In this document: piece after piece, positions 32,047-45,288 of the stretch
Position numbering within the stretch: the stretch's first letter is position 1
Layout: every line of letters starts with the position of its first letter
From: Sthenelais limicola
Lineage: Eukaryota > Annelida > Polychaeta > Phyllodocida > Sigalionidae
Assembly: GCA_942159475.1 (NCBI GenBank)
Contig: OW804096.1
Coordinates: 43,399,744-43,463,743, forward strand
DNA length: 64,000 nucleotides
Direction of reading: 5' to 3'
Made by a program: the position numbers and the translations under genes
The notes under the pieces: generated by a model
Database searches by the model: none
Seen by the model: the letters and a program-made list of their open reading frames with translations, nothing else
Told to the model about the DNA's origin: nothing

Positions 32047-32890
32047 TTAGTTTACGCTGTGATAAGTAAATGTACTAACAACCAAAGAAAGAAAAATGAC
32101 GTATATGTGTTCTTTTTTCTTTTCTCCGTTATTGCATCGATCTGTGCTGCAACAATCAACTTGGTCATTCGGATGCAGTATTTTTTTTAACTCGCAACTT
32201 GCTGTACATCCTTTGTATATGGACCTATTAGTATCTGTAAATTTCTGAAGGAATAAACAGAGATTGGATTATAAAATATTCACATCTTAAGCAAATTTCT
32301 AGTGACTTTTAGACATATCCAAATTAAGATATATTACATAGAAAATGTATGTATGTAAGGCATGTGTGTATGATATATGTGCATGTATATTGTATGTAAG
32401 TATGTGCGAGCTTCTTTGAAATGCATAGTGCCGGTTTTGATTCAAGACATACATGATTGATTTTCTCACATCGATCGATTATTAGTTAAGAAGGTGAGCT
32501 ATAGTGCCCGTATATCATCTTCTTGATGAATTCTTTCCACGAAGCTCTTTTCGGGATGTAAATGCCTTTTCATACCAATATATTAAGAAATACTTACAAA
32601 GCAGGTTGGAATGTTAAAGTCAACGCCATAGCAGTTGTGCTTAAATTCGCACTCCGCAACTCCACACTGGTTACATCGATAACATTCAGCTGAATCACTC
32701 CCTAGAAAACAAGTTTATATTGGTAATTATCAAATTGATCAATATTCATAACCTTTCAAAACATTTTTTTTATAAACCTTAAACCTTAAATTTTAATCAA
32801 TATGTAATTGAGAGGTCAGAGATATATAGTACCTGGCATATGGAGTAGTAATATCAGGCCGAGGACGGTTGTAAGGGTTCTTATGCCCAT
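32047..32890 (-). CDS. Ly6/uPAR (LU, three-finger) domain protein B
   Basis: Three exons join in phase: 32890-32833 (signal peptide with GLILLLHMP, phase 1 end), 32701-32598 (ECYRCNQCG and further Cys) and 32244-32047 (GCTASCE, then the LU signature CCSTDRCN). A short hydrophobic C-terminus fits a GPI signal. The product is 119 residues. Splice signals are GT-AG throughout. A 5' non-coding exon seems to end at 33389 (AAG|GTAAGT), with the matching acceptor TTTTTTAG at 32916. AATAAA follows the stop by about 50 bp. It is the tandem paralog of LU gene A, with identical intron phases and compact introns. LU proteins act at the cell surface or are secreted. The partner is unknown. Confidence 0.85.
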
Positions 32891-33479
32891 GTCAGCTTTA
32901 TAGTCCGAAGTGTCCCTAAAAAATATATGTGTGTTATGATTTACCCATAACAAATGGCAAGTTTATTTCATGTCAAATTGATATTTAACATGGAATACCC
33001 TGATACCCTGATGAAGACACAACGAGTGTAGAAACCTTGGTAACATTTCAATAAACACCCAGGTACTCAACAACCCTCATTAACATGAGCATCAACATTA
33101 TTATTCTGGCTTAGGTCTTCTGTCCCTTCTACCTATGATTAACATAAAAGTTCCAAGTTCTCAACGAATCAAGTTTGAACAATATGAATTGTTAAAACAA
33201 TATAGACAATAATTTGGATCTTTCAATTTGTCGTAGCACAACAGTTTGACATCGTTCTTTCTTTGTCCCTGACGGCATGATTCTAATTGCAAAGTAGAAT
33301 GGCAATTAAGTAAGTTTTCGCATGGAACAATACGTTACTAAGGCAAACGCCTTGAAAGTATAGCTACTGCAAACAAAGCTTTACTTACCTTACGTGTTGT
33401 TTATGTGATCCAAATTCTGACGATACTGCACTGCGAACGGTACCATTCACATACACCTTGCAGCATTACTTTGCATCAC

Positions 33480-34032
33480 CCACTGTCACTATAACATGAC
33501 CGACAACCCCAAGAAATGGTTTACTTGATGAACATTTTCACTCCTTTTCTCTAGAAGAACATGTATTAATAACCTTGATGTCAGTGCTTCTACACCGTAG
33601 CCATGGGCAACAGCAATTGATAATTTGCCAATTGATTTGTCTTCGAGATATATTGATGTTTACCAATTACCAATCGACCATTGGCACAGAAAGGTTTATG
33701 GTTGATTAGCTATCTTGGATTCACTTGCTTGCACTTTTTTCTTCACCATAGAAAGGAGCTGTAGGATTTGGATCTATGTAGCTGTGTGCATAGCCTAAAT
33801 TGTATTAACACACGTGTACACTAGCCATTAATTCACGACAACCCTATCATCATTCTAGATAGGTTAGCATCAAGTTGGGCTATGATTCGTATGGCTCGTT
33901 TGGTCATAATTGTATTCACTTGAGAATTAGTGCGGCATGAAAGAGGTGGCAGGGACCCTTCATCTAAATCTACCTTTCATGCCAAATCATATAACTGTCA
34001 CGACTACATTTGCCCTCATTTTGTAATATAGG
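33480..34032. other. 5' flank of LU gene B
   Basis: No gene was seen between the non-coding exon of LU gene B and the pogo-like element. Confidence 0.4.
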
Positions 34033-34034
34033 TA

Positions 34035-34953
34035 CAGTGCAACCCCGCTATTAAGACCACCCTTGGGACTGAAGAGTTGTGGTAGCATTAGAGGGGTGGT
34101 CGCATTAGAGGGGTTCTAGGGTTGGGGAGAGGGGGGTGCCAGGAGTGGGTAATGAAGGATTATTTAAAGTGGTCGTAATGAAACTTTTCTAAATTGATGA
34201 TGATAGAAACATGATGTTCTTTACAATACTATTTAGTAGACAAATTGTTGTGTGTTTCAGGGAAATGAGTCACTTTTCAAATTCATTTAATCATAACATC
34301 TCTTTATTTTCCACCCAATATATGGCGATTTTGTTATTTAAACAATATTATATGCAAAATATAGAAATGCTTTTAGCTGTCGTAATGTTTACCACCATTA
34401 GATTCGACTTGATCTCATCTTTTTCAATTATGATGTTATCTCAAAATCTATTTTATGCGACCTGTGACTCATTTTCCTAATACAGACACCATTGTGCTTT
34501 ATAAATGTCATGTAGTTTTAGGAATTGGCTTGTAGCAGCGCAAATTTCATTTGAAATAAAATTGTTTGTTTATGAAAGAGAAAAGCAACGCAAAACTTCC
34601 AAGCCTAAGACACAGGCATATGTCTGTGAAGAAGTGGTCGCATGGCTTCTGACACCTTCACACTCACTGAGTGTGAACACTCACTCACTGACAGTCTAGC
34701 TTTTCTGTCAATGTGGGTTCATTGGTGTCACCTCAGGATGAGTGGGACGAAACTGGTCTTAATTCGGGGAGTATTTGGCTGGGACTGGGAAATGGTGGTC
34801 ACAACGTGAGGTGGTCTTTATAAAGAGGTGGTCTCTATAGAGGGCGTTTTTTAAACATCTAATAGAGGAGAAAAAATTGGGACTGAGAAAAACTGGTCTT
34901 AATATAGAGGGTTGGTCTTTGTAGAGGGGTGGTCTTCATGTGAGGTTCCACTG
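34035..34953. mobile_element. Non-autonomous pogo/Tigger-like element
   Basis: Inverted ends CAGTGCAACCCC and its partner ...GGTTCCACTG, each followed by copies of GACCAC/GTGGTC, are flanked by TA at 34033-34034 and 34954-34955. TA duplication and CAGTG-AACC termini are typical of the Tc1/mariner-pogo group. The subterminal GGTGGTC units repeat several times at both ends. No transposase is encoded. Confidence 0.75.
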
Positions 34954-34955
34954 TA

Positions 34956-36860
34956 TTACGTAACCTTATGCAACAGCATAACGGTAAGTATTAATTATTC
35001 ATAACTCATATATTACATATAATTATTGATATTTTCTATTCATCTATTATTTAACCGAAAATTTATTTTAGTGCATTTTCAAATAAAATTGGATGTCCAG
35101 TGGCCATATGGTTATGGAGGAAATTGGGTTATATTACAATTGATTATTTTTCTAATTGCCCACGTAATTGTCACTGAAGATACATACATCTAACAAGCTA
35201 TCCACTGACGGAACGGTGAAATTGTCCACCGGGAAGGACACCTGACTACATCTACAATAGCCTCCTAGCGTTAGAACAATTCATTCTATATTATATATAG
35301 ACCATGGCATTATCAACTACTCGAGCCTAAAGTCAAATCTAATAATACCACCTGCAACTCAACCCACAACGTCTGGCGGGACGGAAACCGCTGCTGTTGT
35401 TATCTATTCCTGTATATTTCTTTACGACTGTGTTCTATTCTCTGCCATTTAAAACAATTGTCTTAGGGTCTCATTCAATTGTGTACTCTTCGGGAATCTA
35501 TTATATCATCATGTTTCTGCAATAAAACCTTCCATACTATATTCCATAATCATGGTCTGCAAATGGTATTGTGTATTGTATTTGTATCACTCTGCTATTA
35601 TTTCTACTTATAATAATAATAAATTCTTTATTTGCAAGACTATGTGTTCTTATATCACTATATGGAACTTTTCAGGGTTAAATACCCGTAATATTTAGCT
35701 CGGCAGAACTCCTATTCTCCAGCTGCAACCTGTTTTATCTTAATTACATAATATGTCATAATATTACAACTGATTATGTGAATATATACGTAATTGTTAT
35801 GATCAACAGCTCATGATGGACATTAAACACCTTTATTTCTATTCATTTCCATTGGCAGAAGACCTCACGCGCGGTCATTAAAGCTGGACAAGTGCTCCGA
35901 GGTTGAGGCACCAACTGCTCTCACCTCGGCAGCCATCATACTTTTGCCGCGCAGGAATCTAGGCAGCGCGTCAATCTCAGCACGCACTAACCGCGCAGCG
36001 TTGCAACTTCGATTGTCGATCTGCGGGTCGTGTTTACTGCTCAGATCCTCCTGCTTCATTAATGAATTATTTTAAACCTTTTCTCTTTGACTTATTACGT
36101 AACGTTTTCTCTTTCAATAACTTATATCTCTTAATTATAGCATTATACTAATTAGCCGGACCATTACTTAAGGGACCATCTAGTCTTTCATCCTTTACTT
36201 CGTTATATTTCGTTATACATACATTTTGTTAAACCAAGCATAACAGTATGTAGGGCTACATAATGTGTTCCGACGTTTCAACAGGACAGTTTGTCTTCAA
36301 TCAGGGTTCAAACTGTTGCTTTAATTATATGTCAACGCTTTCCAAATAGAAAACTCCATCATGGTTATTGTTAAAAAATATAATCTACTACCTTTTGATT
36401 TGATACCAACCTTAACAGATGATACCAAATTTTGAAGCATGGGTTAACAAATGCTCTAATTTTAAGTCATTTGTATACTATCTGTAAAAGATGAGGTTGT
36501 AAGAGTTGTCAAATACATAAAAAGATCATAATTTTACATTTATAAGTGACCACTATTATTTCTTCCAGACGGCGCCTAAAAATCTAAAAATAGGTCACGT
36601 GTCATACACCAGATGTCTCTGTTGAGAATAATGGACCTCATATATGCGATGCCCTAGTTTATAATGTGAGTATTGTGGCATTTCATGATAGCGTATCTGA
36701 TGGGCATAAGTTCACGATTTAATCCAGTCTCCTGATAAGGATACAATAGACATGCTTGCGATATATGATATGATGATCGGTCAAACTCAAAGGTCAATTG
36801 AAGGAGTCAAGGCATAATATGATTAGACCGAGCATCCAATTGGGACATGAACTTGATCAA
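34956..36860. other. Intergenic, with one GC-rich small ORF
   Basis: AT-rich DNA except 35860-36060, which is clearly GC-richer. It holds a 64-codon minus-strand ORF (36059-35865) starting MKQEDLSSKHD. I recognise no family, and it could be an exon or a transposon fragment. Confidence 0.35.
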
Positions 36861-36866
36861 GCCTGC

Positions 36867-36875
36867 TATATATAA
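36867..36875 (+). promoter_or_regulatory. TATA box of the SORD gene
   Basis: TATATATAA lies about 85 bp upstream of the SORD start codon and would place transcription start near 36900. Confidence 0.55.
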
Positions 36876-36954
36876 CTCTACTCAGAGCCTGCGGACGATA
36901 GACTAGAGTGCATAGGTTCTTTCTGAGTTACCATTTAATATTTCAAACGCCACA

Positions 36955-39900
36955 ATGTCGGACACCAATCTAGTTGCCATGCTTCACAAGAAGGACGACA
37001 TTCGTCTGGTAAATTACTTAGATAATTAAAATAATTTAATATCATAATATAAGCTCGTATACTGTACCGATATACCGTATATAAACATCTCATTCACCAT
37101 CCCATATATCGACCCTACATCTAGCCCGGATCCTTCCTATCCAGGGAGTAGAGATTACTGTATACCCTGTCTACTGAGATACTATACTATATGTTACGAT
37201 CGAATATTATATATTATTATATCCAAATAATAAAATTGCATCATTGATGATCATTGATGGGTCAAATTTCCTTGACATGTTTGTATTTGTATATATGCAT
37301 GTATATACCGGTATACATGTATGTATGCATGCATGTATGTATGTATCGGTATATGTATTTATGTACATATATATTATCAAATGTATGTATACATGGATGT
37401 AGAAGTATGTAATTTATACTTATCCTGTTATGACCTATTGTATGTAGCCAAGATACCCAGCCCCTGACGCCAGATGATATGTCATCTTTTTTTCAAAAAC
37501 ACCCTTTTTCAAAACCCACCCAGGACTAATCATAAAATCTTTTAATTCACTTACAGGAAGAATTCCCTATAAACAATCCCGCGCATGGAGGTGAGTGTCT
37601 TACTCATATATATGGTGCATTTATAGTAATTGGTAGACATCAATTAAAGGACTTCATTAAATTAATGTATGAAGTGGAATAGCCTACATGTATAAATCAG
37701 ATTTGCAATAACTAAATATATGCACCCAGTCACCCTTAGTAGCTAGAACTTGCACCCGATTACTACCACATGTATAGGTCTATAGCTACTAGTTATTTCT
37801 TTACATGTAGTTACTAACTGTAATAGTGTGACTTGCCTGTGTAATCTAGTTTTTTTCCCTCCAGAGGTACAAGTGATGATGCATGCTGTTGGCATCTGTG
37901 GTTCGGATGTGAGCTACTGGAAGAAAGGTTGCATTGGTGACTTCATTGTCAATGCCCCAATGATCCTCGGTCATGAGTCCGCCGGCAAAGTGGTTAAAGT
38001 TGGATCTGGAGTGACACATCTTAAAGTTGGTCAGTTCATTAATTACATTACGATACAATATTCAGGTTTTAATTAGTATGCGGTATTGTTTCTTGTTTTT
38101 TTTTAAGGTTTCCCCCGCCGAAGGCGGTACGAGCGCTGAAGGCGGCTCATACTGGGAAACCTTATATAGGTTCCAGTTTTTACCTGTCCAGCCTGTTCTT
38201 TGCGCGTCCGCGTTGCCCCCTTATAAGGAAATCCCGATTCTGCCGATGCCCACCTTAATTTCCGACGCACTTGCGTACACATCGCGGTGATTTTACGCTC
38301 CCGCAAATTGATAAAAATCGCTATTTCTACTCAAAATAAATTGCCAAAAACATGAAATTCAGGAAGAGCATACTTTTCTACCCCAAAATATGTGTTTATA
38401 TCAAGGTCAGTTTTTAAATAAGTCATATATATGAGTGAAACTTTTCAGTAGGTCTAAGTAAACAAAAGGATCGCCAAAGTAGGCCTACATTATTGAGTCA
38501 GGCTGTAAGAAAATGTACACTTCGCCTGCACCATTCCTCTCTGATTTGAGAAAGAAATGAGGTTCAAAATACAGTTTTACATAACCAAGCAGATTCGTTC
38601 AATCAATGTCACACCAAATATACTCTAGTATAGCTAGTATTTGTCATTTTTCAGAGTAAATTAGCAAGATTTACTAAATGTGTAGAGCCGACGATTGTAC
38701 ATTTTCTGACGACCTGACCCCTATTGGGTTGCGGCAGGCACATTGCAGGGAAATTACGCTCCGGCGAAATTATAAAAAGCACTATTTCTACTCCAAATAC
38801 ATTGTCAAGATGTTTAAATTCTGAAAGAGCATACTTTTCTACCCCTACATATTTAATTCTATCAACATTTTGTATTTAGATAAGGAAGATATGAGGGAAA
38901 CTGCACTGTTAGCCTACTATTAAACAATAATTTTCAGCATTTCTCTGTGCCTACTTGACAACTCGGGATTGACTCCACTGACAAAATCCGATCGTCGTGC
39001 AAAACTGGCTTGTCTAATATGGCATTCTAAGGTATTAATAGGCCTATATGAAATAATTACTTAACCCTATACACAAAAAAACAGGAGGTCTCCCACTGAA
39101 ACGGGAGGTCTGGCTGCTCTGTCAGCCAGATTAGCTGAGATTGAACGAAATTATTTCCTTGTAGGCTAGGCCTAGGCCCTACGGTACGGGGAACAGAAAA
39201 CGCTATTTCCTTACAGAATACATGTAGGCCTACATCAAAATCAAAACATTGCAAAGACAGACAAATTCGAAACGAACAGTATTTCTTACCCCCATAATTC
39301 CAGTTCATAAGATTGATAGATAAATAAGGGGATAGTCAGGGGAATCATACCAATGCCGGCAAGGACACAATAATTAAATATACCGCACATCGTTACGTCT
39401 TCTAATTTATGCAACATTAGTAACGCGCGTTGTACTTTTGAGTCCTTAACAACGTCCTTTTTCCCGCGTCAAGTCGGGGAAAGGGAAGGGGTGGGCTGGG
39501 GGTCTATTGGGGGAAACCGTTCTTTCCTTGGTCACAGCCAAAATTTCTTGTTTCAGTAAGACATAGATACAATATATAAGATGTGTTATAGGAAAATGGG
39601 CCACAAGTCGCAAAAATGGATTAAGAGATATCATATTTGAATAAATGAGATCAAGGAGATTCTAATGAAAGTAAACAGTATAGGACATCTAATTAGCATT
39701 TCTATATTGTAAGTTTGATATTTTTTTTTTGAAAAAAAAGAAGAAGTTTGCAATATTTCTGGGTGCACATTTACTAGTAAAGTAGCTAAATACACTGTAT
39801 AAAATGACTTTAGAAATGCATGAATATATTTAATACACAGTCTTAAAATTTGGTACCTGCGTTTATGCTACGACAAGCGTCAACACCCCAAAAATGAAAA

Positions 39901-42900
39901 CATTCCTCCAAATACATCTTGTGAATAAACACTTTGAAAAATTACAATTTTGCTACTTGTGACTCATTTTCCTGTAACACATCACATATAGACCTACGTA
40001 CGATTCTCAGACTTTGCTTATATCATACTACTATGCAGGCACAACAATATGATCATATCGTCAAATAGGGCCTAGATAGACGCGAATATGATTCTGTATC
40101 ACTTAGATTATTCAGCTATTAAATTACATTACATTATATCACACCCACTAAAATCCGCAATATAACTCACGAGATTGAAAAATAGATTCAGAGAATCATA
40201 AGTCAATGAATGAGTTTTGATTTTTGAAATATCTCTCTATACAATTTGAAGATAAAATTCTTAGAGATCTTTGAATCAAGGGCTACTTCTAGTTTTTCAT
40301 ATGATCTCATCTTGAATTTTTTCCCACATCAATATATCATCGGGGAGGTACAATTACTTGCATTATACCAAGATCAAGACATGATATCGATCATCAACCA
40401 TCTGACCATATCGTTCCTGAATACAAAAAATATATTATTTTGGAAGAGATAGCTCTGCAAACTATTTGTCCCAATACTTTCATATATTTTGATGTCAGCT
40501 AGGTTGCCTTCTCAATATAAGCATCCGTTGGAAGTCAATATCTAATGAGACCTCAATTCGTTCATTAATTACTTTATGACACTTACCTAATTAACTACAA
40601 TACATGTATATATCTATTCCTGATTATGAATGGAACACTATAGTACGTTTTAGCCCCTTCACGTCTCTGGTAATTGGCTTATTCAATTCTAATTATCGAC
40701 ATGGTCACTCAATAGGAGACCGAGTGGCCTTAGAACCAGGTGTCCCATGTAGGATGTGTGATTACTGTAAGGGTGGACGCTACAACCTCTGTCCAGACGT
40801 TGTCTTCCTGGCAACACCACCTGTCCACGGCAACCTGGCTCGACTTCATAATCACTCAGCTGATTTTTGCTTCAAGTAAGTTTATCACACCCCTATTTGC
40901 ATATAATATGTGGCAGGTCAAACAGTGAAAATAGGTATGTTTGTCTGAGTGTCAAATTATGGGGTGGGCGTGGCAAGGTGTGAAAGTGGCATTATGAGGT
41001 GTAAGCACCAACTTATTGGGAGCATAAGGATATTAAGAATTTCTTCAGTGAGTGAGTGAGTGAGTAAATGATAAGGGCGCCGTCAAAAGCGAGGGTCATA
41101 ATTATTCTGATTTCTGGGGAAGAAATCTTAGGTTCCACCTATCTATAGAACGTATAATCATTTACTTCGAAACAAAGATAATAGTGGATATTCCTTATTT
41201 GAAGGAGTGTTATATTAATTATTACCATACAGCTACTTCTTCCTTTTTTTGCAGTATAATCATAATTATGTAAATTACATTATATATTCACGATGGTGAG
41301 TATATTGATAGATGAGATCCATGACTTGGATCATCTAATGATAGATAAACAGTCTCAGCTGTGGTTAATTAACATGTAAAAAACGGAGAGTATAAACAGT
41401 TTGTGTAGGCAGACACATTTCATAGCATTGTGCATTGACTTATTGTTAGTTATGGTGTTTTTTCATTTCTTCTGATAAAGACTACCTGACCATGTAAGTT
41501 ATGAGGAGGGTGCCTTGCTGGAACCTTTGTCTGTAGGTGTCCATGCCTGTAGGAGGGCAGGAGTGGGTCTTGGACACAGTGTCCTCATCTGCGGCGCAGG
41601 ACCAATTGGCCTCGTCTGTCTACTCACTGCGAAAGCCATGGGAGCAGGCACTGTAGTGCTCACTGGTAATTCACTTTTAATTCCCAAAATTCCTCCCCCC
41701 AAAAGACTAAATTTAATGGGATATAATTGAATTAATTGTAATCAATCACGAAGTCCTCATCCTATATGAACCTCTAATACAAATGTCCGATTGGGTCTGA
41801 TATAGATTTACTCTCTCCACCTAACGATCTATTGCCATATTTGGGATTCTTACGTCACAAAATACTCGTACCCTTGTGGTGGATCAATTATATGTTAGCT
41901 TTGTGCTTGATAGTGATGTGGAAAAAATAGATCTATGTCCTTCATTAAATGTGCTTGGCCTTTCAAATGTAATAATAATAATATAAAAAAAGGAAATAAT
42001 TTTCTTTATACACCAAGATAAGAAATACTACCATACACCGATTTCATCAGCAAAGGAATTCCGAAGATTTCCGAAATTTTGTGTTGTAAATCATCTGCTT
42101 CTTCCCCATGGCAGATATATCTGAGGGACGTCTTGCGGTTGCAAAAGAGATGGGAGCCGACCACATCCTTTTAGTCGATTCTAAGGATGCCAAGACTTTG
42201 GCAAAACGTGTGGAGAATGCTGTTGGCGGAATGCCTGATATTACGATTGAGTGCAGTGGTGCCGAGTCCAGCATTCAAACAGGAATCTATGTATGTTCAT
42301 TTGTATCAAGTTTCATCCTAGATTAAGATTTTATTTTAAAACAATTTTCATTACTTTTATACCATAAGGATATTATTTAATATATCTTCATATCCAGACT
42401 ACAACTTATTATTGTTGTAGTCGGTTGTAGTTGGAATTAAATTTGACATAAAAAAATGTCAAATATCATATAATTATACTTATATGTTTTTCTCATGCAC
42501 CGATTTTTCTTCAGTGACATCAGAGCTAGACGTATAGCTCTAGTAACATGCACTGATTCAATAAATACATTTGCGCCGTCGATAATTTATGAGTTGCTGA
42601 TAATATTGTGATTCAGGCGACCAAATCTGGTGGTGTGATGGTTCTTGTTGGCCTTGGACCTGCCGAGGTGACCATTCCTATCGTCAATGCTGCTGTGAGG
42701 GAAGTGGACATCCGCGGCATCTTTAGATATGCAAATTGGTAAGACCCATTATCTTTGGAAGAATTAATTGGCAGTGAGAAAGGTTTCAAAGATGGATGGA
42801 GTCCTTGGTCCCAACTCCAAGTTGCGTATCAAAAGTATAACTATTTGCTTACTTATTCAATGGTAAAACATATTCTTAATTAGCAGACTTTAATAATTGT

Positions 42901-43501
42901 CTGTATGAAAAGCATAAATATTAGATAGATTACTTGCTAAATGTAGAGGTCAAGTTTTTTTCTCTCAACTGGAAATTAAAATAAATTTACTTCATTTTAA
43001 AAGTATTTCATGTCATTTATACGCATTTCCTTACCAATGACACCCCACCAAAGTATTTTAGCCGATAAATACATTTTCGGTGGTGAATGGGACAACGTAT
43101 GAATTCTTTATTTTCCAGGATAGCAAGCCTGTTTATATTTATGTTTTATGTCACATTGGTGGGGGTGGGGGGGGATATAATATCTATTAGAAACATACCA
43201 TTTATGATACAATAAATACACAAATATTGATTGATTAAATAGAAACCGGCCTTTACTCTGCTGCAGTATAAATACTCGCTTCATTTTGTATAGTTGGTAT
43301 TATTCATGAAAATGGCAATTACATGCTTTCTCTCATTACAGTTACCCAACGGCCCTTGCGATGATTGCCAGTGGAAAAGTTAATGCCAAGCGTCTTGTCA
43401 CTCATAGATTTAAACTGGAGGCGTCGGTGGATGCCTTCCAAACTGCCTATACTGGGGCTGGTGGTGCTATCAAAGTCATGATACAGTGCAACAAAGACTA
43501 G
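36955..43501 (+). CDS. SORD: Sorbitol dehydrogenase (polyol:NAD+ oxidoreductase)
   Basis: Eight coding exons join in phase: 36955-37008, 37557-37590, 37865-38029, 40716-40875, 41481-41665, 42115-42290, 42617-42738, 43342-43501. They give 351 residues, close to the family size. It oxidises sorbitol to fructose in the polyol pathway as a zinc medium-chain dehydrogenase. The catalytic zinc ligands are visible as Cys in GICGSD, His-Glu in GHES, and Glu in [12 protein letters not shown]. The Rossmann motif is GAGPIGLV. The Asp in VLTDIS at the end of the second strand fits NAD+ rather than NADP+. Four cysteines in [16 protein letters not shown] provide the structural zinc site lost in mammalian SORD. 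Its 3' neighbour CAMK4 is convergent. AATAAA lies at 43769-43774. Confidence 0.97.
38105..38164. repeat. Hairpin in SORD intron 3
   Basis: The inverted arms AAGGTTTCCC and GGGAAACCTT enclose two GCCGAAGGCGG-like units in a GC-rich island within AT-rich intron. Confidence 0.6.
38290..38925 (+). repeat. Direct duplication around a MITE in SORD intron 3
   Basis: Segments 38290-38460 and 38745-38925 are diverged direct copies. Both contain TACGCTCC, CTATTTCTACTC and then AGAGCATACTTTTCTACCCC. A MITE copy lies between them. Confidence 0.65.
38494..38721. mobile_element. 239-bp MITE family, copy 2
   Basis: It matches the copies at 5319 and 58121 along most of its length (for example AAATGAGGTTCAAAATACAG and the 3' end TGTACATTTTCTGACGACCTG). 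It is more eroded at its ends. Confidence 0.65.
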
Positions 43502-45288
43502 TAATGTTGATAATGGACTATGTAAAAACAATGTCTATTTGTCACGAACGTTTTCTATGTTGATTTTAAGTCTGGCGAAGTATGAACTTGACAAATAACT
43601 ATCAATTGGATGAGAATATGTTATTACATTTAGAGTGATTGTAATTACTAGCAGTGGCTGTATAAACATTTTCTAGAGTATATATATACACGCCTGACCT
43701 ATTTTGTAAGGATATAACACTTTTATCTCCGTGCTTTCTTACAGCTAGATTGTCTAATTGATAGAGATAATAAAGGGGGAAATGATAAAAGATCAGTTGT
43801 TTGTTTATTGTATCTTTATTTTTGAGTTTATGAAGAGGAATAATAAATAACATTTAGTATTGTCATGGCCTGTTAATGTTTTGGCATCATGATGAAAGTT
43901 GAAAATGCAAACGAATGTAAGAAGTCACATTTTCAATCGACACATTGTAGAAAGTAATCATAAATAATCTTTTTTATCATAATGTAAAATATGACTATGA
44001 AGAGGAAATGAAATGAACCAGAAACAACTTTAGATTCATGATTAGAATGAATTGTGGAAATTAATTTGAAAAAATATGGTGATTAGGTTCGTAATTCTTA
44101 TCCGATTTCACAACATACTACGTTAGAGACTCGAGTTGTGGTCATATATGTGGACCGACTAGGACACCGTGATTGGTACAAGACAAAGATTCTAAATGCA
44201 TTGTTCGCCACAAGAAATTCTTCTTTTGAGATCTACTTCTAAAGTTAGATTCCATCACTGATCCTTTGACGACAGCAGATTCATACATTGACTTATTAGA
44301 TATAATATAGTTTCAGTGCATTTAAGAAAATATTAGCAAAAACGTGCTTAATTTTATAGCATCTAGAACATTTTCATTTTATCATTTGAGTGGGATATTC
44401 TCTCCTGAGTACAGCTTACAATGTAAGGTATCACTTGAATCTAGGCAAAAGAGATCCTAAAGTAGCCAACAAGAATAAAAGATCACATTTAGGTCAAATA
44501 GAACCTCCTGGAAGCATCATGACTCAGCTAAAAGCAATAACATTGTAAATTGAACTATATTTCAATTTCAGTTATTTTCATTTTCTGTTGTTTGTTTGGC
44601 GCAGTCAGTTATACCGGCTCCTTTTTTCATTATGTCCACAGCTCCAACAACTCTAGCTATGGCCTATAAACAGACAACCAGTAAATGACTTTTAGGATCT
44701 CGGTCAAAGTTTGAAAAAGGACACACAAAGGAGTTGTTTAATGACAAGAGCTGAAACAATACACACACTTTCAGCTATAGTACTCAAACACGGTGACATG
44801 CAAGTACAGAAACTAGAACTGGTTGTGAGAAAAACACAGAATATGAACCGGACGGACCTCTGTAAAAGAATCTATTAGTAGTAAAATCTGTATATACACT
44901 AGGGAAACTACTTAAATTGTTTAAACCAGAGGCACCATATATGGCGAGTATAAGTCTTTCAAAGAAGAAGCATTACGGGACTATTTTTTAGTAATATGAT
45001 CGAACTTTTGGATACATCGTGTATTAATTACCAAATCGAAACCCTTCAATCATATTTCACTTTTAAGTCAAAAGAATGTTAAAACATCAGGTACAATAAC
45101 CCAATTAAGATAGGGAAATATATTTCCAGATCCAGATTCACAGCGAGTTGTATTCTCTCTAGTTGAATACTGATTTGTGTGATGGATGTAATGTATACCA
45201 TAGATCTAGTCTATATAGAAAATGCTGATATATCTGAGGCCTCGGGTTTTGTTGGATCGTAAGTAATATTCTTTTTACAACAATCGCA
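43502..45288. other. Convergent 3' regions of SORD and CAMK4
   Basis: This region holds the SORD 3' UTR and, on the other strand, the CAMK4 3' UTR. No further gene was seen. Confidence 0.5.

Noticed and set aside
14123..32890. Three-finger proteins as possible venom toxins
   Set aside because: Both have signal peptides plus GPI-like hydrophobic tails and ordinary LU cysteine patterns, as in cell-surface Ly6 proteins.
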